Shown here: positions 17,607 through 26,708 of the stretch, piece by piece
Position numbering within the stretch: position 1 is the stretch's first letter
Layout: every line of letters begins with the position of its first letter
Source of the DNA: Flammeovirgaceae bacterium
GTDB taxonomy: Bacteria > Bacteroidota > Bacteroidia > Cytophagales > Cyclobacteriaceae
Direction: 5' to 3'
NCBI GenBank assembly: GCA_016712035.1
Contig: JADJRT010000014.1
Coordinates: 1-64,000 of the forward strand
Length of the DNA: 64,000 nt
The notes under the pieces: model-generated
Told to the model about the DNA's origin: nothing
Database searches by the model: none
What the model saw: only the letters and a program-made list of their open reading frames with translations
Translations under genes and position numbers: made by a program

Positions 17607-19499
17607 CTAATAAAGCACTCTGAACTTTATAGTGTGCTCAATAGCCCGAAGTTCTTTGATTACATCTTTGTTATACTCTTTGTTGATATCCGTAATTACA
17701 TACCCAATACGCTCGTTGGTTTTCAGATATTGGCCTACAATATTAATACCGTGGGTTGCCAAAATCTGATTGATGCGCGCAAGAATGCCAGGCACGTTGC
17801 TATGGATATGAATTAACCGATGTGCATTTTCGAGAATAGGCAAGGAGAGATTCGGAAAATTAACGCTGTTGCTGGTTCCACCTGTGTTGATATAATCCAG
17901 AAATTTACCCGTGACAAATTGAGCAATATTCTCCTGAGCCTCTAGCGTACTTCCTCCAATGTGCGGAGTGAGTAATGTGTTAGGCAATCCGCGGAGTTCT
18001 GATACAAATTCTTCGTTGTTACTTTTTGGTTCATGTGGAAATACATCTACCGCGCATCCGGCTACTTTTCCGTTTTCAATGTTTTGCTTTAAGGCATTAA
18101 TATCCACTACATGTCCCCGACTAAGGTTGAGGAAAATGACGCCCTTCTTCATCAGGTCAAATTCATTTTTGCCAAATAGATTTGTATTTTCCTTTCGGCC
18201 GTCTATGTGTAACGAAACAAAATCAGATTGCTCCAGTAATTCTTTTAAGGATTTACATTTTGTTGCATTCCCTAAGGCCAACCGTTCTTCCCGATCGTAA
18301 TAAAACACTTTCATTCCCAACGATTCGGCAAGCACAGAAAGTTGTGAGCCAATATTTCCATAGCCAACAATACCCAACTTCTTTCCACGAATTTCAAAGC
18401 TTCCGTTAGCGGATTTATCCCATTTACCAACGTGCATCTGCGTTGACTTATCCGGAATGTTGCGGATAAGCATAATGATTTGACCAATTACCAATTCCAC
18501 AACAGATCGGGTATTGCTATAGGGCGCATTAAAGACAGCGATGCCACGTTGTGTCGCCTCCTTTAAATCAATCTGGTTGGTGCCAATACAAAATGCCCCA
18601 ATGGTCATTAACCGATTGGCATGTTCCAACACTTTGGCAGTTACCATTGTTTTAGATCGAATGCCTAATACTGATACGTTGGCAACTTTTTCACACAGTT
18701 CGTCTTCATCCAAACCGGCTGGATATACTTCAACATTAAAGCCCTCGGCTTTAAATGCGTCAACAGCAGCCGGGTGCACGCTTTCTAGTAAGAGAACGTT
18801 AATTCTGTTTTTCGGATAGGAGATAGCTGTATTCAACTTATTCAAATATAAAAACTCGTCCAGACTTGGTGCCACATGATCTGCTTTGCTTAATACTTTT
18901 TCTCTTTCTACATTTTCTGTAAAGGCAAAAAACTTATTGGCCAGGCCGGCATGTTTGATCTCATAATCGGTGTACCCATCGCCAATTACATAAACGTCCC
19001 CATCCAGATTTAACCGTTTTAGCTGCTCAACTTTACCATTATTTTGGGATAACGGATTTTCTTTATCAAACCCAACGACATTTCCCTGAGCATCGAAGTG
19101 AAACGTATTGGCAAGAATGTTTTCCTTTTTTATTCCAAACTCCGTAACGATAGGATCGATAAAGGCATGGAAACCGTTTGAAATGATATAGATATTATTA
19201 GCATAGGTTTGAAAGAACTCCCGATTACGCTTAAATGATTCAGACACAAGCTCGCGCAATACAACTACCAATTGCTCCAGATGCCGTTTGTTAGGAGACA
19301 ACAGAACTATTCTCCTTTCTAAAGACTCTCGAAAGGAAATAGAACCATCCATGCCTTGATTGGTGATTGCAATGATCTCAGCTTTGATCTTTTCGAGTTC
19401 AGGATGATCTCGTAAAGAGATATCAGCGAGTGCATCAAAACCTTCTACTTTAGTAAAAGTGCTATCGAAATCGATTACGAAGTATTTATTGGGCTTCAT
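17607..19499 (-). CDS. serA: phosphoserine phosphatase-3-phosphoglycerate dehydrogenase fusion
   Basis: A 630-residue two-enzyme fusion. Residues 1-215 are a HAD phosphatase of the SerB type: nucleophile motif VIDFDSTFTKVEG (DxDxT), ISNGF for motif II and VIGDGYTDYE for motif III. Residues about 230-540 are D-3-phosphoglycerate dehydrogenase: NAD motif LGIVGYGNIGSQ, catalytic Arg in GIRSK, Glu and the His in LLTPHIGGST. The last 80 residues are an ACT domain (HIHSNVPGILARINQILATH) for serine feedback. It would catalyse steps 1 and 3 of serine synthesis, the middle step being the aminotransferase at 15763-16836. This arrangement is known in Bacteroidota genomes; frames here are intact. Confidence 0.92.
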   Translation of the reverse strand: MKPNKYFVIDFDSTFTKVEGFDALADISLRDHPELEKIKAEIIAITNQGMDGSISFRESLERRIVLLSPNKRHLEQLVVVLRELVSESFKRNREFFQTYANNIYIISNGFHAFIDPIVTEFGIKKENILANTFHFDAQGNVVGFDKENPLSQNNGKVEQLKRLNLDGDVYVIGDGYTDYEIKHAGLANKFFAFTENVEREKVLSKADHVAPSLDEFLYLNKLNTAISYPKNRINVLLLESVHPAAVDAFKAEGFNVEVYPAGLDEDELCEKVANVSVLGIRSKTMVTAKVLEHANRLMTIGAFCIGTNQIDLKEATQRGIAVFNAPYSNTRSVVELVIGQIIMLIRNIPDKSTQMHVGKWDKSANGSFEIRGKKLGIVGYGNIGSQLSVLAESLGMKVFYYDREERLALGNATKCKSLKELLEQSDFVSLHIDGRKENTNLFGKNEFDLMKKGVIFLNLSRGHVVDINALKQNIENGKVAGCAVDVFPHEPKSNNEEFVSELRGLPNTLLTPHIGGSTLEAQENIAQFVTGKFLDYINTGGTSNSVNFPNLSLPILENAHRLIHIHSNVPGILARINQILATHGINIVGQYLKTNERIGYVITDINKEYNKDVIKELRAIEHTIKFRVLY

Positions 19500-19719
19500 G
19501 GGTGGTACGAGAATCCCAAAAGTAAAACTAAAAGTCCACAGTCACAGTGTTTGATGGTAGTGCGATGTAAAAAATTTGCAGTTGATTAACAAATAAAAAC
19601 TTTTTTAAGTGCTTCCAACTCTTTTTCGGTTTTCACTTGCTGTGAAACAACAAATTCTTTCATGCCCTAAAGTTCAAAACCTTTTTTGAAATGTTATGCA
19701 GCATTCCATTAGAATTTTG

Positions 19720-20592
19720 TTAGCAGCAATCAGAATCCGATCCACAGCAGGCTTCTTTAGCGGCCAGATTTTTTGGCTGAACACCGGGCTTTTCCGCATA
19801 GACTGTGATACTAAAGATACCCAACTCTTCTTGCTTTACTTGTTCTATTTCCTGATCCGTCAAATAGGATTTTAAAATCTCATCCGGTAAGGCAATTTTT
19901 TTATTCTTTTGAATTTCCAGATTAGTAAAACCAGCATCCTTAATTACCTGCAGGTACTCCTCTTTTTGGATAGCCCCAGCGATGCAACCTGCATACATCT
20001 CAGCACTTTTTATTAATCCTTCAGGTAGTTTGCCGGTCAGCACGATATCAGAGATACTGAAGTGACCTCCTGGCTTTAAGATTCGATATGTTTCGGTAAA
20101 CGCTATTGCTTTGTCAGGAACGAGGTTCATCACACAATTGCTTACAACTACATTGGCAACGTTGTCATTCACAGGCAAGTTTTCAATGTCGCCTAATCTA
20201 AATTCAACATTGTGATAGCCGAGTTTTTCGGCATTGAGTCGGGCCTTTTCAATCATTCTTTCCGTAAAGTCGACACCAATTACTTTGCCTTCGGCTCCGG
20301 TTATGGCGCGTGCGATAAAAGCATCATTGCCAGCACCTGAACCCAGATCAATCACCGTGTCATTGGGTTTTATTTTGGCATACTCAGTAGGTAAGCCACA
20401 GCCTAACCCCAGATCTGCATCTTGTGTATAGCCTGGCAATTGGCTATAATCTTCGGCCATGATCGCTTCGTCTATTGTGGAACAACCACAGCCACTTCCA
20501 CAACAGCTGGTTTCGTTCTGAGATTTACTTTGGTCGGCAATGTTACCGTACGTCTCTTTTACAATTTGCTTTAGATCTTCGGAATTTTTCAT
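19720..20592 (-). CDS. arsM: arsenite S-adenosylmethionine methyltransferase ArsM
   Basis: About 290 residues. SAM-binding motif is VIDLGSGAGNDAFIA. Three cysteines known to bind As(III) in ArsM are visible: in LGLGCGLPTEY, in VVSNCVMNLVPD and in EMYAGCIAGAI. Extra Cys clusters flank the protein (CCGSGCGCS near the N-terminus, ACCGSDSDCC at the end). The start at ATG 20592 (MKNSEDLKQIV) is preferred over an in-frame codon at 20652 because an ArsR-type operator lies at 20612-20627 and the longer form would overlap the arsR gene. The enzyme turns arsenite into methylated arsenicals. Regulated with the upstream arsR gene. Confidence 0.92.
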   Translation of the reverse strand: MKNSEDLKQIVKETYGNIADQSKSQNETSCCGSGCGCSTIDEAIMAEDYSQLPGYTQDADLGLGCGLPTEYAKIKPNDTVIDLGSGAGNDAFIARAITGAEGKVIGVDFTERMIEKARLNAEKLGYHNVEFRLGDIENLPVNDNVANVVVSNCVMNLVPDKAIAFTETYRILKPGGHFSISDIVLTGKLPEGLIKSAEMYAGCIAGAIQKEEYLQVIKDAGFTNLEIQKNKKIALPDEILKSYLTDQEIEQVKQEELGIFSITVYAEKPGVQPKNLAAKEACCGSDSDCC

Positions 20593-20611
20593 GATGTTTA
20601 ATTTATATGGT

Positions 20612-20627
20612 ATCGTAATATTGCGAT
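20612..20627. promoter_or_regulatory. putative second ArsR operator
   Basis: ATCGTAATATTGCGAT is an imperfect palindrome that differs at one position from the core of the perfect operator in front of arsR (20977-20996). It lies in the 53 bases between the arsR stop and the arsM start, suggesting that arsM has its own repressed promoter. Function is inferred from the shared sequence. Confidence 0.65.
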
Positions 20628-20645
20628 TGGAGTGTTCAAAAAAAT

Positions 20646-20969
20646 TCAACAACAGCTGTTCTTCACTTCTTGTAAAAGATTTCCTAATAATTTATTTGCC
20701 TTAACAATGGTTTTGGCATCAATGCAATAACAAACTGTAGGACCTTCAATTTCTCCTTTTATTAAGCCAACTTTCTTAAGTTCTTTCAGATGTTGCGAAA
20801 CAGTTGATTGTGATAACGGAAGTTCGTCCACGATATCTCCGCAAACACAAGACTTTTTTTCTGAGAGGTATTGAAGAATCGCTATTCGGGCTGGGTGACC
20901 CAACACCTTGGCTATAGCCGCAATCTCGTTTTGTTCTTTGGTATATTCTTCGGTTTTGGAAAGTCCCAT
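20646..20969 (-). CDS. arsR: ArsR/SmtB family arsenic-responsive repressor
   Basis: A 107-residue winged-helix regulator. The helix-turn-helix reads LPLSQSTVSQHLKELKKVGL, and a metal-sensing CVCGDIVDEL motif sits just before it, the same place as the ELCVCDL As(III)/Sb(III) site of ArsR. A terminal CC pair (EVKNSCC) may add ligands. A perfect 20-bp palindrome lies 7 bases upstream of the start codon and a near copy lies between this gene and arsM, so autoregulation and control of arsM are likely: arsenite binding releases the repressor. There is no arsenite efflux pump gene in the window. Confidence 0.92.
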   Translation of the reverse strand: MGLSKTEEYTKEQNEIAAIAKVLGHPARIAILQYLSEKKSCVCGDIVDELPLSQSTVSQHLKELKKVGLIKGEIEGPTVCYCIDAKTIVKANKLLGNLLQEVKNSCC

Positions 20970-20976
20970 GGTGTAT

Positions 20977-20996
20977 TAATCGTAATATTACGATTA
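20977..20996. promoter_or_regulatory. putative ArsR operator, perfect 20-bp palindrome
   Basis: TAATCGTAATATTACGATTA reads the same on both strands and ends 8 bases from the arsR start codon. A 16-bp near copy precedes arsM at 20612-20627. The position and the repeat of the same core support its being the binding site of the encoded ArsR. Confidence 0.8.
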
Positions 20997-21016
20997 AAGT
21001 TTCCGATTTATAAAAA

Positions 21017-22225
21017 TTATTTTCCGAAGGGGATACGTTTGAGGGCAAGTTGCCCATTGCTCATTACCAGTAGCGCATCTTGCAGATGCCTGATTTCTTC
21101 CAATGGATTGCCCGGAATTAACACTACATCAGCGTCATACCCTTTTTCAATTCTACCCGTACTTTTATCAACGCCTAATAATACGGATGCCACAACAGTA
21201 GCTGATTGTAGGGCTTCAAAGTTTGTCATCCCCATCCTCACAAAGTGTGCGCACTCCAATGAAATGCGGCTGGTTGTGTTGGCCGTGTAACTATTATCGG
21301 CACCGGTAACAATTTTAACTCCGAGCTCATGGGCCTTCTTAAAAACTTTTTCAGCCTGTGGCATCATAAACTTGCCCCTGAGCGCGAGTACAGGTCCGTC
21401 ATAATCGCCACCCGGTAGTGTTAAGTCTTCTAACGTAATGAAAGTAGGCACCAGGTACGTGCCACGCTCTTTCATAAGTTTGAGGGTCTCGTCACTTAAA
21501 AACGTACCATGTTCAATACTTTTCGCGCCTGCGAGAACTGCCGCACGCGATCCTTCATCACCATGGGCATGAATCATAACAGGAACATTACGCTTCCCTG
21601 CTTCTTGCACGATTACCCGAATTTGTTGCTCGGTATAAACTTGCTCCCGCGGATCGGTATCGGGCCTGCCTGCACGTTCAGTACCCCGGGTTTTAATTAC
21701 TTTGGCACCCCGGTCGATATTTACATTAACTAATAGCTTAAGTTCATCATCTGTCTTCACGCCATTGATTAAAGGTGCCAGACGAACATCGGCAAGTACC
21801 GTTTCTTCCAGATTAGGCGATACATAGACTCCTGCTGCGATAATATCAGGGCCCGCGATGCTTCCGAGCTTTACCAGATTGGCTAGAGCAACATCCTGAT
21901 AGGCGGCCACGCCTGCTGTGCGTACCGTTGTAACACCGGTCTCCAATGCACGTTTTGCAGAGGCCAGATTATCCAGGTGGGTGTGGGCATCAATCATTCC
22001 CGGTATTAAGTAATAACCCTGACAATCAATTATTTCATAACCTGCTGGAGGTGTTCCCGTGCTCACTGATTCAATTTTTCCATTCTTAACAAGCACTGTA
22101 CTTCGGGGATAGATTTTATTTTCGGTTCCCGTAAATACATTAGCATTTATTAATGCATAGTTTTTTTGTTGTGCATAACCTGTCATGCCTAAAATCATCG
22201 CAAAACAAAATGAGAAGTATTTCAT
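21017..22225 (-). CDS. exported amidohydrolase family protein (imidazolonepropionase/prolidase-like)
   Basis: About 402 residues from ATG 22225, which opens a signal peptide (MKYFSFCFAMILGMTGYAQ). The binuclear metal site is complete: LIPGMIDAHTHLDN (HxH), VMIHAHGDEGSRAA and KSIEHGTFL (His residues) and IVTGADNSYTAN (Asp); a carboxylated Lys may be in KVIKTRG. The family contains periplasmic dipeptidases (Xaa-Pro, Xaa-Arg) and related lactone or amide hydrolases, so peptide scavenging is the likely role. C-terminal GYDADVVLIPGNPLEEI is the usual small beta-domain. It is divergent from the alcohol dehydrogenase gene across 144 bases and ends 47 bases from the ars operator region. Confidence 0.88.
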   Translation of the reverse strand: MKYFSFCFAMILGMTGYAQQKNYALINANVFTGTENKIYPRSTVLVKNGKIESVSTGTPPAGYEIIDCQGYYLIPGMIDAHTHLDNLASAKRALETGVTTVRTAGVAAYQDVALANLVKLGSIAGPDIIAAGVYVSPNLEETVLADVRLAPLINGVKTDDELKLLVNVNIDRGAKVIKTRGTERAGRPDTDPREQVYTEQQIRVIVQEAGKRNVPVMIHAHGDEGSRAAVLAGAKSIEHGTFLSDETLKLMKERGTYLVPTFITLEDLTLPGGDYDGPVLALRGKFMMPQAEKVFKKAHELGVKIVTGADNSYTANTTSRISLECAHFVRMGMTNFEALQSATVVASVLLGVDKSTGRIEKGYDADVVLIPGNPLEEIRHLQDALLVMSNGQLALKRIPFGK

Positions 22226-22369
22226 AAAAAAATTAAGTTGACTCTCCAAGGTATCCTTTCTTTTGGTTTTGAGCAATGTTGAATTTATGTCATTTTAATG
22301 ATTCGAATATTTGAACTGGATAAGATTTGGGTGAACTTGGCAAGAAATTGTAATTAAAAGAATATCGAT

Positions 22370-23413
22370 ATGATTGCTACCCAAGGTTACGCTGCTCAAA
22401 ATGCCAAGTCCCCTTTAAGCCCATTTAATTTTGATAGGAGAGAGGTTGGAGTTCATGATGTAAAAATCGAGATACAATTTTGTGGTGTTTGTCATTCGGA
22501 TTTACATCAAGTGCGGGACGAATGGGGTGGATCCATTTACCCAATGGTGCCCGGCCACGAAATAGTGGGCAAGATTAGCGATGTTGGTAGAGGAGTAAAG
22601 AAGTTTATAGTAGGAGAGTTGGCAGGTGTGGGGTGCTTTGTTGACTCCTGCCGTACCTGCCCAAGCTGCCAGGCAGGTGATGAACAGTATTGCGATACCT
22701 GGTTAGTTGGTACCTACAATGGTTATGAAACAGATAGAAAGACTCCCACGTATGGGGGGTATTCAAATTGCGTTGTGGTCGATGAGAATTATTGTCTCAA
22801 GATCTCTGACAAATTATCGCTGGCTGCTGTCGCACCCTTATTATGCGCGGGAATCACCACATACTCACCTTTAAGGCACTGGCAGGTTGGTGCCGGACAA
22901 AAGGTTGGAATTGTTGGTTTGGGCGGACTTGGACACATGGCTGTAAAATTTGCGGCCTCGTTTGGCGCAGAAGTAACCGTGCTTAGTTCATCGCCTTCAA
23001 AAGAGAATGATTCCTTACGTCTTGGAGCTCATAACTTCTTGAATACCAATGATAAAAAGGCCATATCTAAAGCTAAAAATCAATTTGATTTTATCCTGGA
23101 TACAGTAGCAGCCGAGCATGATTTGAATATGTATTTAAGCCTGCTTAAGACCGATAGCACAATGGTTTTGGTCGGTATACCTTCCGAGGCCACACCCGTT
23201 CATGCTTTTAGTTTAATACCTAAACGGAAAACACTCGCAGGCTCAATGATTGGCGGCATTCGCGAAACCCAGGAGATGCTTGACTACTGTGCTACTCACA
23301 ACATTGTATCCGATATCGAATTGATTGCCATGAAAGATATTGAGACAGCCTATTCGCGTATGCTGAAGGGTGATGTCCGATACCGCTTTGTTATTGATAT
23401 GTCAACCTTGTAA
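22370..23413 (+). CDS. zinc-dependent NAD(P) alcohol dehydrogenase (YahK/cinnamyl-alcohol type)
   Basis: A 347-residue medium-chain dehydrogenase. Catalytic zinc ligands are in CGVCHSDLHQ and VPGHEIVG, structural zinc is held by the four cysteines of CRTCPSCQAGDEQYC, and the Rossmann motif is GIVGLGGLGHMAVKFA. SSSPSKEN after beta-2 indicates NADP preference as in YahK/cinnamyl alcohol dehydrogenase relatives, which reduce aldehydes to alcohols. Frame is intact. Its stop lies 17 bases from the end of the convergent transketolase subunit gene. Confidence 0.92.
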   Translation: MIATQGYAAQNAKSPLSPFNFDRREVGVHDVKIEIQFCGVCHSDLHQVRDEWGGSIYPMVPGHEIVGKISDVGRGVKKFIVGELAGVGCFVDSCRTCPSCQAGDEQYCDTWLVGTYNGYETDRKTPTYGGYSNCVVVDENYCLKISDKLSLAAVAPLLCAGITTYSPLRHWQVGAGQKVGIVGLGGLGHMAVKFAASFGAEVTVLSSSPSKENDSLRLGAHNFLNTNDKKAISKAKNQFDFILDTVAAEHDLNMYLSLLKTDSTMVLVGIPSEATPVHAFSLIPKRKTLAGSMIGGIRETQEMLDYCATHNIVSDIELIAMKDIETAYSRMLKGDVRYRFVIDMSTL

Positions 23414-23430
23414 AGAAAGAAATAGTCTTG

Positions 23431-24390
23431 CTACTTTTTCCTGGCTAGTACTTTTTCAACCGCATCAACAATATTTTCGGTACTGAGTCCGTACTTCTTA
23501 AGTAACTGAGTGGGTGTTCCACTTTCACCGAAAGAGTCATTAACAGCAACCATTTCAAGAGGGGCTGGGTTGAATCTTGAAAGAACCTGAGCAACGCTAT
23601 CACCAAGTCCACCATTGATTTGATGTTCTTCGCAGGTAACTGCACAACCTGTTTTTTGTACAGATGCCAGAATCGCTTCTACATCCAAAGGTTTAATAGT
23701 ATGAATATTTATTACTTCCACTGAGATTCCTTTTTCAGCTAAGATTGCCTCGGCTTCGATGGCCAGCCAAACCATATGGCCGGTTGCAAAGATTGTGACC
23801 TGATTGCCCTCAATCATCTTGTCCGCTTTGCCTATAGTAAAAGGTCTGTCTGCAGTAAAGATGGGCCAACTTGGTCTTCCGAAGCGCAGATAAGCCGGGC
23901 CGCTATGAGTTCCTAAAGCTATGGTAGCCGCTTTGGTTTGATTGTGGTCGCAAGGGACAACAACAGTCATTCCAGGTAACATTTTCATCATTCCAATATC
24001 CTCAAGTATCTGATGAGTAGCGCCATCCTCACCAAGGGTTAACCCAGCGTGAGAAGCGCAGATCTTAACATTCTTACCGGAGTAAGCGATTGATTGGCGT
24101 ATTTGATCATACACACGACCTGTTGAAAAGTTGGCGAAGGTTCCCGTAAATGGAATCTTTCCACCGATGGTCATACCCGCTGCCAGACCCATCATATTAG
24201 CCTCCGCAATCCCTACCTGAAAGAATCTTTCCGGGAACTCCTTTTTGAATGCGTCCATCTTTAGAGAGCCCGTTAAATCGGCACAAAGAGCGACTACATT
24301 AGCATTCGATTTTCCTAGTTCATGTAGGCCTGCGCCAAAGCCTGAACGTGTGTCTTTCTTTTCGGTAAAGGTGTACTTGGTCATGATCAA
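23431..24390 (-). CDS. transketolase C-terminal subunit (split transketolase)
   Basis: A 319-residue protein holding only the pyrimidine-binding and C-terminal domains of transketolase: FFQVGIAEANMMGLAAGM carries the conserved Glu that activates thiamine diphosphate, ASHAGLTLGEDGATHQ is the central loop, and the C-terminal domain follows from VEVINIHTIKPLD. The ThDP-diphosphate domain is encoded separately at 55346-56193, over 30 kb away, instead of next door as in most genomes with a split enzyme. Together they would transfer two-carbon units in the pentose phosphate pathway. The first Met or the one two codons on could be the start. Confidence 0.9.
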   Translation of the reverse strand: MIMTKYTFTEKKDTRSGFGAGLHELGKSNANVVALCADLTGSLKMDAFKKEFPERFFQVGIAEANMMGLAAGMTIGGKIPFTGTFANFSTGRVYDQIRQSIAYSGKNVKICASHAGLTLGEDGATHQILEDIGMMKMLPGMTVVVPCDHNQTKAATIALGTHSGPAYLRFGRPSWPIFTADRPFTIGKADKMIEGNQVTIFATGHMVWLAIEAEAILAEKGISVEVINIHTIKPLDVEAILASVQKTGCAVTCEEHQINGGLGDSVAQVLSRFNPAPLEMVAVNDSFGESGTPTQLLKKYGLSTENIVDAVEKVLARKK

Positions 24391-24492
24391 AATTTAGCCA
24401 CAAGTTTAGGCATTCTCGCGGTAACTTCCTGATGCCTGTTAAGGATTTGTTAATCCCTTTAATACCTAAACTTGCCACACTGATTTGCGTAA

Positions 24493-24588
24493 ATGCATAA
24501 AACCTGGTTTATGTCAAAGACCGATCGCAAACTTCTTTTCTGGTTCATCGTACTTTTAGCTTTAGCCCTACTGCCCTGGTTTGTTTGA
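24493..24588 (+). CDS. possible small membrane protein, 31 residues
   Basis: In the 464-base region between 24391 and 24854 an ATG-started frame encodes MHKTWFMSKTDRKLLFWFIV and then LLALALLPWFV. The protein would have a short basic N-terminus and one hydrophobic helix, the classic shape of bacterial small membrane proteins. A second in-frame ATG at 24511 would give 25 residues. No strong ribosome site is visible (Bacteroidota rarely have one). I do not know a family; it may also be chance. Confidence 0.35.
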   Translation: MHKTWFMSKTDRKLLFWFIVLLALALLPWFV

Positions 24589-24808
24589 TTGGATTTTTAA
24601 TCTGACAGTGTTCTTCACTTCCGCTTGAGAAAGATTTCATCAACGCTGATCTAAAATGAGTTAAGTCACAAAATTAGTTGACTATTGTTGAGCGTATTTT
24701 ATGATTTTAGTACGCTGGTTGTAATTAGAAAATTATTTCTATTTCCTTTTCAAATTCTTGAACGATCTGGTCATTAGTCACGTTATAAAATTGTAGTCTT
24801 AGGATTAC

Positions 24809-24820
24809 CAGAACGTTCTG
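24809..24820. promoter_or_regulatory. 12-bp palindrome upstream of the YtxH gene
   Basis: CAGAACGTTCTG is a perfect palindrome 34 bases upstream of the YtxH-domain gene start at 24855. It could be an operator for a stress regulator; no regulator is identified. The rest of the 24589-24854 stretch shows no other clear feature. Confidence 0.3.
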
Positions 24821-24854
24821 AAAACTTCAGAATAGTCAATTAAAAATTACCTAT

Positions 24855-25106
24855 ATGAATACCGCGGGAAAAGTAATGGTAGGTGTTTTAGCTGGCGCAG
24901 CAGTGGGATTGTTAACAGGAATTCTACTTGCACCCGACAGTGGAAAGAAAACAAGAGAAAAGCTTATTGGAAAATCGAAGGACCTAAGAAATAAGGTTAC
25001 CGATTCTCTGGATGATGTTAAAATGGCTTATAATAGAAAGGTTGATGTTTTTGCAGACCAAAGTAAGTCAAGGGTTGAGTCTATTAAAAACGGACTGAAG
25101 GTTTAA
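24855..25106 (+). CDS. YtxH domain-containing small membrane protein
   Basis: An 83-residue protein with the YtxH/gas-vesicle-GvpT-like pattern: a Gly/Ala-rich hydrophobic N-terminal helix (VMVGVLAGAAVGLLTGILLA) directly followed by PDSGKKTREKL and a charged amphipathic helix to the end. Proteins of this family are general-stress or envelope-associated in many bacteria, with no known enzymatic role. The gene is monocistronic: a palindrome precedes it and a rho-independent terminator follows 24 bases after its stop. Confidence 0.88.
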   Translation: MNTAGKVMVGVLAGAAVGLLTGILLAPDSGKKTREKLIGKSKDLRNKVTDSLDDVKMAYNRKVDVFADQSKSRVESIKNGLKV

Positions 25107-25130
25107 TTTAGATTCAAAGTCTTTAATAAG

Positions 25131-25161
25131 TACACCGTCTTTAGGCGGTGTATTTTTTTTT
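25131..25161 (+). terminator. rho-independent terminator of the YtxH gene
   Basis: A 7-bp stem TACACCG/CGGTGTA with an 8-base loop is followed at once by nine T residues on the plus strand, 24 bases after the YtxH stop codon. It may also help insulate the convergent aldehyde dehydrogenase gene ending at 25170. Confidence 0.85.
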
Positions 25162-25169
25162 CTTTAGCA

Positions 25170-26614
25170 CTAAAACCATTTAATAGTCAGATCAATTAAT
25201 TTCTGTTTTGATGTTGTATAAGGAGGTGCCATAGCATCCAATCCACTTATGGGTGCCCATTGTTTCAGAATGGCTCTGGGGTTTGAGAAGGCTTCAAATC
25301 CAAAAAAACCATGACCCTTTCCTATGCCACTATTGTTTACCCCACCAAATGGAAGGTTGTTATTGTTGAAATGGATGGCAGAATGATTTACACATGTGGC
25401 GCCAGCACGAGTATTATTAATGATTTGATTTACATTTTTGTTATCGTTGCTGAAGATATATAGTGCAAGCGGCTTCTCTTTTAAATTAATCTTATCGATT
25501 ACTTCTGTTAGGTCTGAATACGTGTAGAATGGTAAAATGGGTCCGAATATTTCCTTATCCCAAATTTCTGCATTATCAGGAATATTGGTCATGATGGTGG
25601 GTTCAAAGTAATTCTGCGTACCATCTGTTTTACCGCCATACGCTACTGTAGCCCCTTTGGAAATTGCATCCTTAAAATAACCTTCAAGGCGTTGGAAATG
25701 CCTGTGATTTACTAACCGATTGTATGAATTTGAGGACAAAGCATCTTCACTATAAAAAGTCTTAATGGTTTTTTTAATGAGCTCCATAAACGCATTGGCA
25801 ACAGCTTCGTGTACAAATACATAATCGGGAGCGATACACATTTGTCCGTTGTTGAGCCATTTTCCAAATGCGATCCGTTGGGCTGCAATTTTCAGATTAG
25901 CTGTTTGATCAACGATGGTAGGTGACTTACCCCCCAATTCTAGAGTTACTGAAGCTAGGTTTTCGGCCGCAGCTTTCATTACTACTTTACCAACTTCCGG
26001 AGACCCCGTAAAGAAAATATGATTGAAAGGAAGTTTTAGTAATTCAGTAGAAACGTTAACATCACCTTCAATCAACGCTACTTCGGATTCATCAAACAAT
26101 TCAATGATCATTTTCTTCATTAAGGCAGAAGCATGAGGCGTGTGCTCAGACGGTTTAATCATAACACAGTTGCCAGCAGCAATAGCAGAAACCAGTGGAC
26201 CAAACGTAAGATTAAATGGGAAATTCCATGGCGAGATAATAAGTACTACGCCTTTTGGTTCGTAGTGAATATATGAACTTGTGCCAAGTTGCGACATAGG
26301 TGTTGATACCTTGTGTGGTCGCATCCATTTTGACAAATGAGACTTCGTATGTTTAACATCGGAAGTGATTGTATAGATCTCAGTGATGTCTACTTCGCTC
26401 GGATGTTTTCTGTAATCTTTATATAAGGCTTCTTGTATTTTCGTTCGGTAATTTAATGTTGCCTTAAAAATTCGATCCAGTTTTTGCCTCCGTTCCTTTG
26501 GCGTGGAGTTGGCAATGTTTTGCTGATTTCTTTTTGAAGCTCAAAGATCCTTACTAGTTCATCTCGTTCAGTGACTTCAGTGTCGTGGTTAAGTGTTGCG
26601 TGGTTTAAAGTCAT
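25170..26614 (-). CDS. aldehyde dehydrogenase family protein (one frame break)
   Basis: About 481 residues when reconstructed. The main part has the class 3-like aldehyde dehydrogenase core: PWNFPFNLTFGPLVSAIAAG, FFTGSPEVGK, catalytic Glu in TLELGGKSP and catalytic Cys in WLNNGQMCIAPDYV. It ends in a hydrophobic C-terminal tail as seen in fatty aldehyde dehydrogenases. The first ~40 residues (from ATG 26614, MTLNHATLNHDTEVTERDEL) are in another frame; restoring one A in the run at 26518-26521 joins EISKNIANSTPKERRQKLDR to the rest. It would oxidise medium or long aldehydes to acids with NAD(P). Convergent with the YtxH gene. Confidence 0.87.
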
Positions 26615-26708
26615 TGTATTATTTGAATTGGAGAGAACGATAGATACCTATTTAAATATACTTAAAAGTAGAAGGTAAATTTTATAAATCTTAGAAGTTA
26701 TGATCGAA

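Noticed and set aside
19586..19663. Minus-strand 25-codon frame (MKEFVVSQQVKTEKELEALK...)
   Set aside because: Short, no membrane or motif content, no family resemblance; likely chance in a 220-base spacer.
20593..20652. Longer arsM start
   Set aside because: It would cover an ArsR-type operator and overlap the arsR gene; the ATG at 20592 fits better.
22630..22690. Inverted repeat ACCTGCC/GGCAGGT
   Set aside because: It lies in the zinc-cysteine coding region of the alcohol dehydrogenase and is explained by Cys and Ala/Gly codons.
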